Assembly (NCBI RefSeq): GCF_001719045.1
Contig: NZ_CP015423.1
Coordinates: forward strand, 744,001 to 808,000
DNA from: Paenibacillus polymyxa
GTDB lineage: Bacteria; Bacillota; Bacilli; Paenibacillales; Paenibacillaceae
Direction of reading: 5' to 3'
DNA length: 64,000 nt
The notes under the pieces were generated by a model. The model worked only from the letters and a program-made list of their open reading frames with translations, did no database searches and was not told the origin of the DNA. Of this stretch, positions 55,144-62,786 are shown piece after piece. Within the stretch, counting starts at the first letter, position 1. Each line of letters starts with the position of its first letter. The position numbers were made by a program, and so were the translations under genes.

Positions 55144-55599
55144 TTAAATCCGATCCAAAACGATATAACGTTGTCCCGCACCAAACGACGCAACGGCCAC
55201 GCGGTCGCCCGCCTTCAGCGTATCGTGGAACGTAATCTCGAACTCGCCGGATGTGAAGCCTCCGAAGTTGAACACGTCGCTGAACGCTTTCGAATTAACA
55301 GGCGCAGACGATTCCGTTTCCTTTGTTACGCGTGTATATCGGTTGAGTTCGAGCGTAGTCGGTGACAGCGACCCCGCGGAGCTTTTAACGGACACCTTTC
55401 GCGTATGTTCACGCAAATGCTCTGGAACAATTACGTCGTCTCCGTCGAGTTCGATCTTCATGTTATCGACTTGCACGCGGAGAGCCGGCGGAGGTGCGAT
55501 GATCGTTGCGTACTCGATATCAACTTCTACGTTGTGTCCGAGCTGTTTAATAACGTCGCGAAATTGTGATACGCCGCCTCCGTCAATTCGTTCGATCAT
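55144..55599 (-). CDS. DUF2577-family phage tail protein (XkdR-like)
   Basis: A 151-residue protein. The stretch IEYATIIAPPPALRVQVDNM and the following DDVIVPEHLREHTRKV fit the DUF2577 family (XkdR in PBSX), which lies between the tape measure and the baseplate genes of contractile-tail prophages. The C-terminus (HDTLKAGDRVAVASFGAGQRYIVLDRI) is also typical. In PBSX two genes normally separate it from the tape measure (LysM and phage-D-like proteins). Here it follows 18 bases after the tape-measure stop, so those two are deleted. Confidence 0.75.
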   Translation of the reverse strand: MIERIDGGGVSQFRDVIKQLGHNVEVDIEYATIIAPPPALRVQVDNMKIELDGDDVIVPEHLREHTRKVSVKSSAGSLSPTTLELNRYTRVTKETESSAPVNSKAFSDVFNFGGFTSGEFEITFHDTLKAGDRVAVASFGAGQRYIVLDRI

Positions 55600-55617
55600 A
55601 AATGAGTCATCCTTTCG

Positions 55618-57695
55618 TTACGTAGCTAGTCTACGCGCCAACATACCGGCAAAGCGCTCAACATCCATATCGTTGCTAATCGTCACGTTTTGGATGACAA
55701 TTGACGGAGCATTACCACCATTACCGCGTTGTTGGTCACGCCATTCGGATGCTTCATGCTTTGTGAGAATAGCCTCATCCTTGTGGGCAAGTGTAAGATA
55801 ACCGTTATAGGGCACAGTATCCAATCCGCCTGCGTGCTTATTGCCGAGCTTATTTCGACGTTCAGCGTTATGTGCCGCCAACTGATCGTCTGGTACACCG
55901 CCCATCCACGTAGGTAAGTGTTTATTCGTCCAGTCAAAGAACCCGTTCACAGCGTCGCTCGATCCGAGAGACTTCGCCCCCCGGTCAATATAGACGTTAG
56001 ATGCACCGCCGCCTGCACCTATTGCAGCCCCTGCGAGCGCACCGCCAGGACCAAATACACCACCAACTATCGCACCACCACCGCCATTAAGTACTGCACT
56101 AGCGATAGGGTCATTAGCGATCGCCTTTTGTATCCCGTCAATTAATCCAGAACCAAGTTTTAACCCGACACTCACAAACGTTGGTACGGCTGCTTCGAGA
56201 GACGATGCCATGAACTGAACGACCTGTGCCGTTAAGTTCTCTACAGCTACCCGTCCTCCACCATTCCACCAATTTGCGAATGCCTTTTCTATCTTTTCGA
56301 AGGCGAACGCCACTTTACTCTTAATATCCGGAAGCTTGGTAAACTCCGGATTATTAATAAAGTTATCCTTGAGGAACGTCTTAGCGGTTGTTACTGCGCG
56401 CTGCATAGCGGCAGTAATTCGCGGCGTATACTTAACGACAAACTCCGAAGCTGCTTGTGCTAGTCGTTTTAAGATCGGCATCGTAGGAAGCAACGCGGAT
56501 ATTTGCAACGTTTCAATCGCGCCCTGGAACTGCTCGACCGCACCCGCTGCGCTATCCATTTTCTTAGTCGCAACTTGGAGCGCGGTTACGTTCGCCATCT
56601 CTTGCTGAAACTTCTTAACGCCAGCCGCGCCTTCTTTAAAGAGGATGTTACCGGCACGAATAGCGTCGGACCCGAATATCTGATGCAAGTAGTATTGACG
56701 TTGCTCGTTCGTAAGCTTGCCGAAACGGTTCTTCAGCAAATCCGCTACCTGCGCCAGGTCCTTAATCTCGCCTTTATTATCGTAAAATGACGAATGAATG
56801 AGATTACTCGCAGTCAGGAACTTCTTCGTTTCCTTCGCGGCCTTAGACGTTCCGACCTTGAGCCCCGTCTGCGCTGCGACGTACTTCTCGATGTCCTTCG
56901 TAACTGCTTGTACCGATGTGCCCGTTGATTTAATGCCCTTCTTACTCATGAACGCGAGGGCATCCGTCGTGTTAACGGTGAGCAAATTGAAGTCTTCGAA
57001 CATGCCGTACGCCTTTCCGTTGCTGGAACCAAGTTGGACAGGAACGTCTTCAGCGACGTACCTGCGTCCGCACCCTTTAATCCGTTATTCGCGAATAGAC
57101 CTAGCGCTGTATTCGCATCCTTAAACGACATCCCTACGCCATCCGCAACGGAACCAACCACAGCCAATGAATAACGCAAATCGTGTACGTCCGTAGCCGA
57201 CGCGTTCGCAGTCCCGGCGAGAGTATCAGCCGCTTGAGCTGCGGTTAAACCGTCTTTTTTGAACGAATTGAGCGCCGTAGACATGACTTCCGCAGCCTCC
57301 GCGAGACCGAGTCCGCCCGCTGTTGCGAGGTTGAGCGCTGCGTTCAGACCGCCCGCTTGGACCTGCGCGGTGGACATGCCCGCTTTCAAAAGCTCCTCGA
57401 TCCCTTGTGCGGCCTCGAGCGCGCTATATTTTGTTAACGCCCCCTGCTCGAGCGCGAGTTGTTACATGGCTTTCGTTTGCGCGTCCGTTGCGCCTGTCAA
57501 CGCCTGAATCGTGGACATTTGCGACTCGAAATCCATCGCTTTCTTGACGGAGTCTGCCGCGAATCCTACGCCCGTTACCGCTACGCCGAGACCTGTCGCC
57601 GCTACACCGAACTTCGTTATGCTGCTAAAAGCCTTGCGCATGGGACGGCTCATATCGTCGACTAGGCGTAAGTGTCCAATCAGATCGAATGAAAT
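55618..57695 (-). pseudogene. Tail tape measure protein, disrupted by a stop codon and a frameshift
   Basis: Read through, this encodes about 690 residues of a phage tape measure. The N-terminal part (FDLIGHLRLVDDM, MDFESQMSTIQALTGA) and the middle (GLGLAEAAEVMSTALNSF, GLKGADAGTSLKTFLSNLVP) fit the minor-tail family, and the C-terminus (PYNGYLTLAHKDEAIL) is typical. A TAA at 57,462-57,464 interrupts the frame where CAA would continue it, and reading resumes in the same frame. Near 57,025 one base is missing, shifting the frame before AYGMFEDF. The first in-frame codons follow the upstream stop directly and begin with ATT, not ATG; the first ATG is at 57,653. The gene is very probably inactive unless these are sequencing errors. 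Confidence 0.8.
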
Positions 57696-58040
57696 TTAGA
57701 TCGCCGTCCTTTCGATCGCACGCACCAGGAGTCCCAACGCCTTGTAAACCGTCATGGCCGGTCCTACTACGCCTTTTCCAGTCCGGATGGCTTCGTCTAC
57801 GTCGTCGATCGCGGGAAGTAGTTTCTTCATGCGGTAGCCCATCGCTTGTACACGCGCCATGTCTGAAGCTTCAAATTTTGCGGCCACTTCGTTCCATATC
57901 GCTGCCTGCTCAGGAAAGCTATCTGCGAAATCATACGAACCGGGACGCTTGTGCGTTAAGACCGATTCAACCAGTCGGATAACGGGCGTCACGCGATCCA
58001 TATCGGCGAGGACGCTGTCCGGTAGTTTAGACTTGCTCAT
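57696..58040 (-). CDS. Small phage protein upstream of the tape measure, possible tail chaperone
   Basis: A 114-residue protein starting at MSKSKLPDSVLADMD, behind AAGGAGG. It is mostly helical by composition and I recognise no domain. Its place directly before the tape measure is that of the tail assembly chaperone in many phages (XkdN in PBSX). Its stop lies in the same frame as the tape measure, with no bases between. No slippery heptamer was found that would support programmed frameshifting. The chaperone role rests on position only. Confidence 0.6.
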   Translation of the reverse strand: MSKSKLPDSVLADMDRVTPVIRLVESVLTHKRPGSYDFADSFPEQAAIWNEVAAKFEASDMARVQAMGYRMKKLLPAIDDVDEAIRTGKGVVGPAMTVYKALGLLVRAIERTAI

Positions 58041-58061
58041 ACGTGTTCCTCCTTTTGGTAT

Positions 58062-58092
58062 AACAAAAAGAGACCCCGAAGGGCCTCCGTGT
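58062..58092 (-). terminator. Intrinsic terminator with TTCG loop
   Basis: On the minus strand GAGGCCC pairs with GGGTCTC around a TTCG loop and ends in TTTTTGTTA. It separates the coiled-coil protein gene from the tape-measure block. Confidence 0.8.
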
Positions 58093-58097
58093 TATCG

Positions 58098-58748
58098 CTA
58101 TTCGATTTCTCTGCCAGGCGCTACGCTTGTCGGAAGTATCTTACCGTACTTGTATGCCCTCGTGATCTCCATATCGGAAATCCCCCACACCTGGCGTCCG
58201 CCTCCGCGCCAGTGCAACGCCGTTTCCGGAAAGCAGGGCCGGTTTTCCCATTTCTCTCGACCGGGCTCTGTCGCCTCTACGGCATTCCTGTAGATATCAG
58301 ATGCATCTTTTTTCAGAGTATGCAAATCTAAGACCGCCCTCAAATACACATGCTTGGCATCCTCAATTGCCCTCAATTTATCGTCATAATGCCGTTGGAA
58401 ATAGTCTAGCGCCTCAGCCCGTCCAGTACGCATTGCCACTTCCGCAAGTGCGCTCCTCTCATCGGATGAACGTACGGACGCCTTAGACGCTCGTGCCTTG
58501 GCCGCCGCGAGATCGCTGGTGAGTTCGGCAACCTTACGTTGCAACTCGGCCTCATGATGTACATTTTTGGGTGTCGGATCGTCTAGCGTTGCGTCTCCCG
58601 CTTCCCGAAGTTCTGCGTTAGTTTTTTCGAGTTCTGCAGACAGCTCGGCGACATGGGAACAATGAGCCTCCACTACCTTATCTATTTGTGACTTGACTTC
58701 GTGATACGCTTTAATTGCGTCTTGTACTTTCTGCGGTAATTTAACCAT
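58098..58748 (-). CDS. Coiled-coil phage protein of unknown function
   Basis: A 216-residue protein starting at MVKLPQKVQDAIKAY behind AGAGAGG. Residues of about 10-150 are rich in Glu, Ala, Lys and Leu with heptad-like spacing (VAELSAELEKTNAELRE, ELQRKVAELTSDLAAAKA), so a long coiled coil is likely. The C-terminus (PCFPETALHWRGGGRQVWGI) looks folded. I do not recognise the family. Tail or scaffold-like structural roles would fit the shape, but there is no direct support. Confidence 0.6.
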   Translation of the reverse strand: MVKLPQKVQDAIKAYHEVKSQIDKVVEAHCSHVAELSAELEKTNAELREAGDATLDDPTPKNVHHEAELQRKVAELTSDLAAAKARASKASVRSSDERSALAEVAMRTGRAEALDYFQRHYDDKLRAIEDAKHVYLRAVLDLHTLKKDASDIYRNAVEATEPGREKWENRPCFPETALHWRGGGRQVWGISDMEITRAYKYGKILPTSVAPGREIE

Positions 58749-58773
58749 TTAAACCATCCTCTCTATTGTCTAG

Positions 58774-59475
58774 TTACTCTCCATATACTTGTAAAAACGA
58801 TTCGTGATCTCGCAACACCTTGTCCGTGAGTTCTTCGCCCAACGTAGGGGCGGCTCCTAATCGGACCATTGAGTTAACAGGCTGCGCATCCCTAAGTCGA
58901 GCAATCTCGTCAAGATTCTGTCTTGCCTGTGTCTTCGCGTCTGTCTCTGCCGTAGCCTTTATTTGCTCGTATGAAGTCCGCAATCGTAACGGGTCAGTTA
59001 TGTGTCTGTTCAGATCGACGCCAGTATTGGCAAAGTCGTCTACGATGATCTTGGCAATGTATGGATCGCGGATGTCCTCCATAAATTCTAGGAGCTGTTG
59101 AGCAGCACGGTTGTTGTTGAATACGAGCAATTCCGTTTTTAAAGAGCTGTACTTGTCGGTGAACTCCCGCAATTGCTCTGCGGACGGTTGGGGATTCGGA
59201 GCACTAATCACAGCACGGACACTCTTTTCCGCTACGTCCAACTCAGCATCGATGGCGGCTTTATTGGCGCGGATAATCCTTGCCAGTTCGACGGCCCCTT
59301 TTTCACGTATTCCGCGTGCCTTTTGTGCGATGCCTAAGCCCGATAAAGTCGGGTCTTCTTGCGCTTCTTTAACCTCTTTTTTTACACGAGTGAAGATATC
59401 ACGAGAGGCTATGATGGAACCATCTCCATAAATCAAATCTTTTACTTTTTGGATAGTATCATTGTAAGTTGTCAT
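58774..59475 (-). CDS. Helical phage protein of unknown function
   Basis: A 233-residue protein starting at MTTYNDTIQKVKDLIY behind GGGGAAA, 25 bases before the coiled-coil gene. It is strongly helical (VKKEVKEAQED, AAIDAELDVAEKSVRAVI, TDAKTQARQNLDEIARL) with no signal peptide or membrane segment. No domain is recognised. It shares style and operon with the following coiled-coil gene, so the two may act together. Confidence 0.6.
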   Translation of the reverse strand: MTTYNDTIQKVKDLIYGDGSIIASRDIFTRVKKEVKEAQEDPTLSGLGIAQKARGIREKGAVELARIIRANKAAIDAELDVAEKSVRAVISAPNPQPSAEQLREFTDKYSSLKTELLVFNNNRAAQQLLEFMEDIRDPYIAKIIVDDFANTGVDLNRHITDPLRLRTSYEQIKATAETDAKTQARQNLDEIARLRDAQPVNSMVRLGAAPTLGEELTDKVLRDHESFLQVYGE

Positions 59476-59561
59476 TGTTCATTTCCCCTTTTGGCTTAGT
59501 TTGCTTGGACGTCCGCTACCGCAGGCTTGCCGCCTCTACCCTCCATCAGTACGTACGTAAC

Positions 59562-59843
59562 TCACACTGATTCCTCAGTTGTGTTAATTATTTGTAGTGC
59601 TCGATCGGCTGCGCCCAGCACGTTTGAATGAAGCCGAATACTCTCGCCGACGAACAATCCCTGCGCAGCCACTTCGTCAAAAGCGGAAACTATCGCGCCA
59701 GCCCCAGCCTCGATTGGATCGTCGCTATCCTCAGAAATAGGCTTACTACCCTGTAGAATCGGCCACCCAACGGATGAGTCAACGTAGACAAAATCGCGGC
59801 CGAAGTTCCGCTCATGCTCGATCGTTGGCAATCCCTTACTCAT
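59562..59843 (-). CDS. Small phage protein of unknown function
   Basis: A 93-residue acidic protein starting at MSKGLPTIEHERNFG behind AAAGGAG. It overlaps the stop of the preceding gene as ATGA, so it is translationally coupled. I recognise no domain. The 86 bases after it, before the next gene, hold nothing I can support. Confidence 0.6.
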   Translation of the reverse strand: MSKGLPTIEHERNFGRDFVYVDSSVGWPILQGSKPISEDSDDPIEAGAGAIVSAFDEVAAQGLFVGESIRLHSNVLGAADRALQIINTTEESV

Positions 59844-60001
59844 TTCCGTCTCTCCTTTCGTCTGCGTCTCCGCTCATCCTCGGCGATACGGTCCGCATTG
59901 AGCCGTATGTAACGCCGGGACACCGAATCACCAAACGTAATCGTAATGCCGTCCGCGTACGATATCACCGTATGGTACTGGTTAACTCCGTTGCTCAACA
60001 T
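59840..60001 (-). CDS. Very small basic phage protein
   Basis: A 53-residue protein. I placed the start at MLSNGVNQYHTV because AGGAGG lies eight bases upstream, inside the end of the previous gene; a start 14 codons earlier has no such site. The C-terminus is very basic (EDERRRRRKERRK), which would suit nucleic-acid binding. It overlaps the next gene as ATGA. Function unknown. Confidence 0.6.
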   Translation of the reverse strand: MLSNGVNQYHTVISYADGITITFGDSVSRRYIRLNADRIAEDERRRRRKERRK

Positions 60002-60006
60002 GGCTA

Positions 60007-60171
60007 TTACCTCCTCGCTACTTGTGTACTCAAATACCGACATTGTGCGGAATCATCACCACGCCAGGCTTTACACCGCTTATCCGCTTTTGACATCGCG
60101 TGAAGCAATACGCAGCTTGAATCCGGCTTATAGTACGGACAATATGTAGCCGCATCCTCTCGATCCCTCAC
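60007..60171 (-). CDS. 54-residue cysteine-containing phage microprotein
   Basis: This frame is short but well supported: GGGAGGTGAG precedes the GTG start, and the stop lies six bases before the next start, whose ribosome binding site is its own last codons. The protein has four Cys, spaced as YCPYY, SSCVL, KRCKAW and AQCRY, suggesting a small zinc-binding or similar fold. Function unknown. Confidence 0.6.
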   Translation of the reverse strand: MRDREDAATYCPYYKPDSSCVLLHAMSKADKRCKAWRGDDSAQCRYLSTQVARR

Positions 60172-60324
60172 TAGCTCACCTCCCGTTTAAAGCGTGCATA
60201 ACCGGTGCTCATTTCCGTGTTTTCGCTTGATTTCAGACGCGCAAAAATAAGCCGAGGGTCATAGTTCCTCCGCTTGTCTAATACGCTAATACCACGCTAA
60301 TTCAACGTATAGTGTACTGCGCTG

Positions 60325-60537
60325 TCATGCGCTGATTTGGCAATTTAACAGCCGCTTGATTGACCGTTTCCGCGCTTCCGGTACACGATACTGAATTGCA
60401 ATTAACTTGCCGAATCGGAAATACTCGGCCATGATATGAAAACCCGAATAGCTACGCTTGATCTTCGCCATAACGGTAGCATCCTCTGTATAAGCTGCGA
60501 GGTTGCTCGAATCAATCCGCCATATCTTGTTACCCAC
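60325..60537 (-). CDS. Small phage protein of unknown function
   Basis: A 70-residue basic protein. The GTG start (GNKIWRIDSSN follows) is chosen because AAAGGAGG lies seven bases upstream; the ATG nine codons earlier would put this site inside the gene. Sequence KIKRSYSGFHIMAEYFRFG and the basic C-terminus are visible, but no family is recognised. It is the gene after the replication-type protein. Confidence 0.6.
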   Translation of the reverse strand: MGNKIWRIDSSNLAAYTEDATVMAKIKRSYSGFHIMAEYFRFGKLIAIQYRVPEARKRSIKRLLNCQISA

Positions 60538-60608
60538 GTAAGGTCCTCCTTTTGGGTACGGCAAATAACCGACCGACTTTCCGTCGCTCGGAGTAATGGA
60601 ACATTTTG

Positions 60609-61106
60609 TTAAAAGTCGATAGCCGTTTCTACGTATATTCCATCGACATAACCGCCTGCCTTCGGTACGGCACTCGTCTTTGTAACAGACGTAGTACGCT
60701 TACGCTTTTTAGGTCTACTAGCACGGGCATCCGCTCGTTCTCTACGTTCCTGTTTGTTACGTAAAGCTTCAGGAAACACGCGGTAAAATTCCATTTCATC
60801 TTCGATCGGACGCTTTACGTTATACGTGTTATTATCCCCTTTCGGGTTTGATACAATTTCGATTAATCCCCATTCCACGAGTTCACGGATTACTTTCGTA
60901 ACTGTTGTCTCGCTGATTCCAGCTTCCATCTGTATATCGACTGAAGTCGGCCAAGCGTAGCCCTCTGCGGCATTCCAGTAGTGATATAGAATGTCATAAA
61001 CAGCAATGTGGTCATTCTTGAATCCGTCTATATTAATATACAGTGTTCGAAATACACGCGCCGATGGAACAAAGATTTTAGACTGGAATGGCTTTTGACT
61101 GGACAT
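60609..61106 (-). CDS. Winged-helix phage replication-type protein
   Basis: A 165-residue protein starting five bases after AGGAGG. Residues of about 10-100 form a helix-turn-helix domain like those of phage replisome organisers and related initiators: the MEAGISETTVTKVIRELVEW stretch gives the recognition region, followed by GLIEIV and a wing with NTYNVKRP. The C-terminal part is basic (RPKKRKRTTS) and would bind DNA. It is shorter than full-length replication organisers, so it may be a truncated or accessory form. Iteron-like repeats lie about 340 bases upstream, in the direction expected for an initiator binding region. Confidence 0.65.
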   Translation of the reverse strand: MSSQKPFQSKIFVPSARVFRTLYINIDGFKNDHIAVYDILYHYWNAAEGYAWPTSVDIQMEAGISETTVTKVIRELVEWGLIEIVSNPKGDNNTYNVKRPIEDEMEFYRVFPEALRNKQERRERADARASRPKKRKRTTSVTKTSAVPKAGGYVDGIYVETAIDF

Positions 61107-61115
61107 AAGAACCTC

Positions 61116-61295
61116 CTATGGATTGGACTTTTTCGATTGTTGACTTTCGAGAAATTGGCGTAGTCTAACTGAATCTTCAAACACGAAAACGTTGAATTTT
61201 GGATTTCTACGATTAGACTCCATCCTCAACAGTTTTGCGCCTCTAATCATTAACTCGCCTGCAATTCGCTGCGTGAATATAGGAAACTCTGACAT
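61116..61295 (-). CDS. Small DUF5659-like phage protein
   Basis: A 59-residue protein starting at MSEFPIFTQRIAG behind AAGGAGG. The pattern RIAGELMIRGAKLLRME followed by NPKFNVFVFEDS matches small proteins of the DUF5659 type found in phage and plasmid early regions of Firmicutes; the assignment is from memory of the pattern. It ends ten bases before the replication-type gene and is clearly co-transcribed with it. Confidence 0.6.
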   Translation of the reverse strand: MSEFPIFTQRIAGELMIRGAKLLRMESNRRNPKFNVFVFEDSVRLRQFLESQQSKKSNP

Positions 61296-61313
61296 GTAGC
61301 TCCTCCTTTGAAT

Positions 61314-61345
61314 GACCACCATATATTCTGTGGTGGTGGATAACT
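61314..61345. repeat. Inverted copy of the TATGGTGGT repeat
   Basis: GACCACCATA and TGTGGTGGT face each other across seven bases, just upstream of the DUF5659-like gene start. It is the same word as the three direct copies at 61,496-61,549 and is a likely binding site for the same protein. Confidence 0.6.
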
Positions 61346-61446
61346 TATCTCTCTTTATTTGTTGTTTTTTCACGCGAAAATATATATGTTGATTCCCATA
61401 CGTCCGTAATGTAATAGTGACCTTCTATTACGTTGCGGAAATATAA

Positions 61447-61488
61447 TTCTTAATAGGTAACTCTTAATAGATAAGTCTTAATACACCA
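61447..61488 (-). repeat. Three tandem 14-base iteron-like repeats
   Basis: On the minus strand the units begin TATTAAGA, then C, G or A, then TTA, and repeat with an exact 14-base period three times. The array is A/T-rich and sits between the XRE gene and the DUF5659-like/replication genes. It could be a replication origin or an operator. Confidence 0.7.
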
Positions 61489-61495
61489 CAAGTTA

Positions 61496-61549
61496 TATGG
61501 TGGTTACCCCCGCCGTTTATGGTGGTTATCTCGTAATTTATGGTGGTCA
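61496..61549. repeat. Three direct TATGGTGGT repeats
   Basis: TATGGTGGTTA, TATGGTGGTTA and TATGGTGGTCA lie 22 and 21 bases apart, about two turns of DNA. Two of them fall inside the last codons of the XRE gene and encode its His-Lys tail (DHHK, NHHK). An inverted copy lies at 61,314-61,345. Confidence 0.7.
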
Positions 61550-61770
61550 ACCTCGGTCTCATCGTAAAGGGAAAGCAACCGATTCAGTTTTTCCGGGCTC
61601 AATTCTAGTTCGTTAATGCATCGTTGCCTCATTCCATCGTTCATTACGCGTTCTCCCTTCTCCACGCGGCAAAGATGCGATTCAGAAACGCCGAGCAACG
61701 CGGCCATATCCGCAAGAGACAAACGGTATATTGAACGCAACCTACCGACAACGGTATAGTCTATCACCAT
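61504..61770 (-). CDS. XRE-family helix-turn-helix regulator
   Basis: An 88-residue Cro/C1-type protein starting seven bases after AAGGAGG. The helix-turn-helix is SLADMAALLGVSESHLCRVE, with KGERVMND after it, as in small phage and sporulation regulators. The C-terminus ends in an unusual His- and Lys-rich tail produced by the DNA repeats at 61,496-61,549. The gene lies next to two repeat families, so those repeats are plausible operators for it, giving autoregulation and control of the downstream replication genes. Confidence 0.8.
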   Translation of the reverse strand: MVIDYTVVGRLRSIYRLSLADMAALLGVSESHLCRVEKGERVMNDGMRQRCINELELSPEKLNRLLSLYDETEVDHHKLRDNHHKRRG

Positions 61771-61957
61771 GCGTTATCCTCCTTATTAGCGCAAGATTTC
61801 TTGCTTTATTGGTAAATAAAAAGAGGAATACGTAGGGCGTGCGGAGTGTACCCGCATCATTCTACTTCCTCATAACGTATAGCCGCAAAACACCGTAAAA
61901 AACAACCAAACAACGGAAGATTACGAGGCTCTCTCATATATAGGAGAATGTCGCCAC

Positions 61958-62419
61958 CTAATATTCAGCCTTCCGCACGGGTTTCCGCCGCCCGCCCATC
62001 ATCTCATATCGTTGTTTGGCCGCAGCTATAGTCAACAACTTGTCCGGATCGTGTGGACGCTCGTAGCTACCGACGTGACTCAACATCCAACTTTCAGACG
62101 TCCAATACGGATACTCCAGCCACCACAGATAACGTACCGGCTTAGCCGCCTTAATTGTGATATTTCGCCTTGGTTTAACCTGTCGTTGCTTCCGCCGTTG
62201 CGCAGTTTTTTGCATCGTCTTACACGTCGGCCCGCAAACCTTTGCGTTCCCCGGTCTTGTGACGTCTCTAAACGGATATCCGCAGACAACACACCATTTA
62301 ACACGTGGGTCCTCAAACGGTCCGATCATTACGGTATGTATAATAGAAGCGGCCTCCTTTCGTGTCAGCCCTTCCGTTAATGACTTTGCGTACTCGACTG
62401 CACCTTCTCCCGGTTCCAT
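61958..62419 (-). CDS. Zinc-ribbon-like phage protein
   Basis: A 153-residue protein starting at MEPGEGAVEYAK behind AGGAGGG; the longer frame to 62,476 lacks a ribosome binding site. A CxxC...CxxxC pattern (WCVVCGYPF, then VCGPTCKTM) near residues 40-65 is probably a zinc site, followed by a very basic stretch (QRRKQRQVKPRR). The C-terminus (SWMLSHVGSYERPHD) is not recognised. A DNA- or RNA-binding role would suit these features. Confidence 0.65.
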   Translation of the reverse strand: MEPGEGAVEYAKSLTEGLTRKEAASIIHTVMIGPFEDPRVKWCVVCGYPFRDVTRPGNAKVCGPTCKTMQKTAQRRKQRQVKPRRNITIKAAKPVRYLWWLEYPYWTSESWMLSHVGSYERPHDPDKLLTIAAAKQRYEMMGGRRKPVRKAEY

Positions 62420-62486
62420 GGCGTACCGCCCTCCTGTAAAATAATTGAGCGGCAGCCCACAACGGAGCCGCCGCATTTAATGTTAT

Positions 62487-62786
62487 TCATCTTTCCGAAA
62501 CAAGGTAGAGACCGCTTTCCCTTAGCCGTTGGTCTTCCGCCTCATACGCTGCGTATACCGCCTCCTCATAGTCACCGTACTTCCGGAGGAGTTCAGTAAC
62601 CAAACGTATTCCTTCAGGCGTGTTACGAATATCGATCGCGATTTTGCCGGAACGTAGCGGGCGTATCGACACACCTGCATTTCTGCTTTGGGATAAGATA
62701 TCAGACAGGACGGTATCGCTTGCGTAGCCTGTATAGATATACACCGTTGTTTTTCCGTCTTTGCGTTGTTTGATGTTCATAAACAT
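62487..62786 (-). CDS. Phage protein of unknown function
   Basis: A 99-residue protein starting at MFMNIKQRKDGKTTVYIY behind AAAGGGAG. It has a short beta-rich N-terminal half and an acidic helical C-terminal half (YEEAVYAAYEAEDQRL). No family is recognised. It is the first gene after a 666-base non-coding stretch, so a promoter is expected just upstream. Confidence 0.6.
   Translation of the reverse strand: MFMNIKQRKDGKTTVYIYTGYASDTVLSDILSQSRNAGVSIRPLRSGKIAIDIRNTPEGIRLVTELLRKYGDYEEAVYAAYEAEDQRLRESGLYLVSER

Noticed and set aside
57696..58040. Programmed frameshift from chaperone into tape measure
   Set aside because: The two frames are the same and are separated by a stop; no slippery heptamer was seen.
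61447..61549. Short CRISPR-like array
   Set aside because: The repeat units (11-14 bases) and spacings are far too short for CRISPR, and no cas gene is present.
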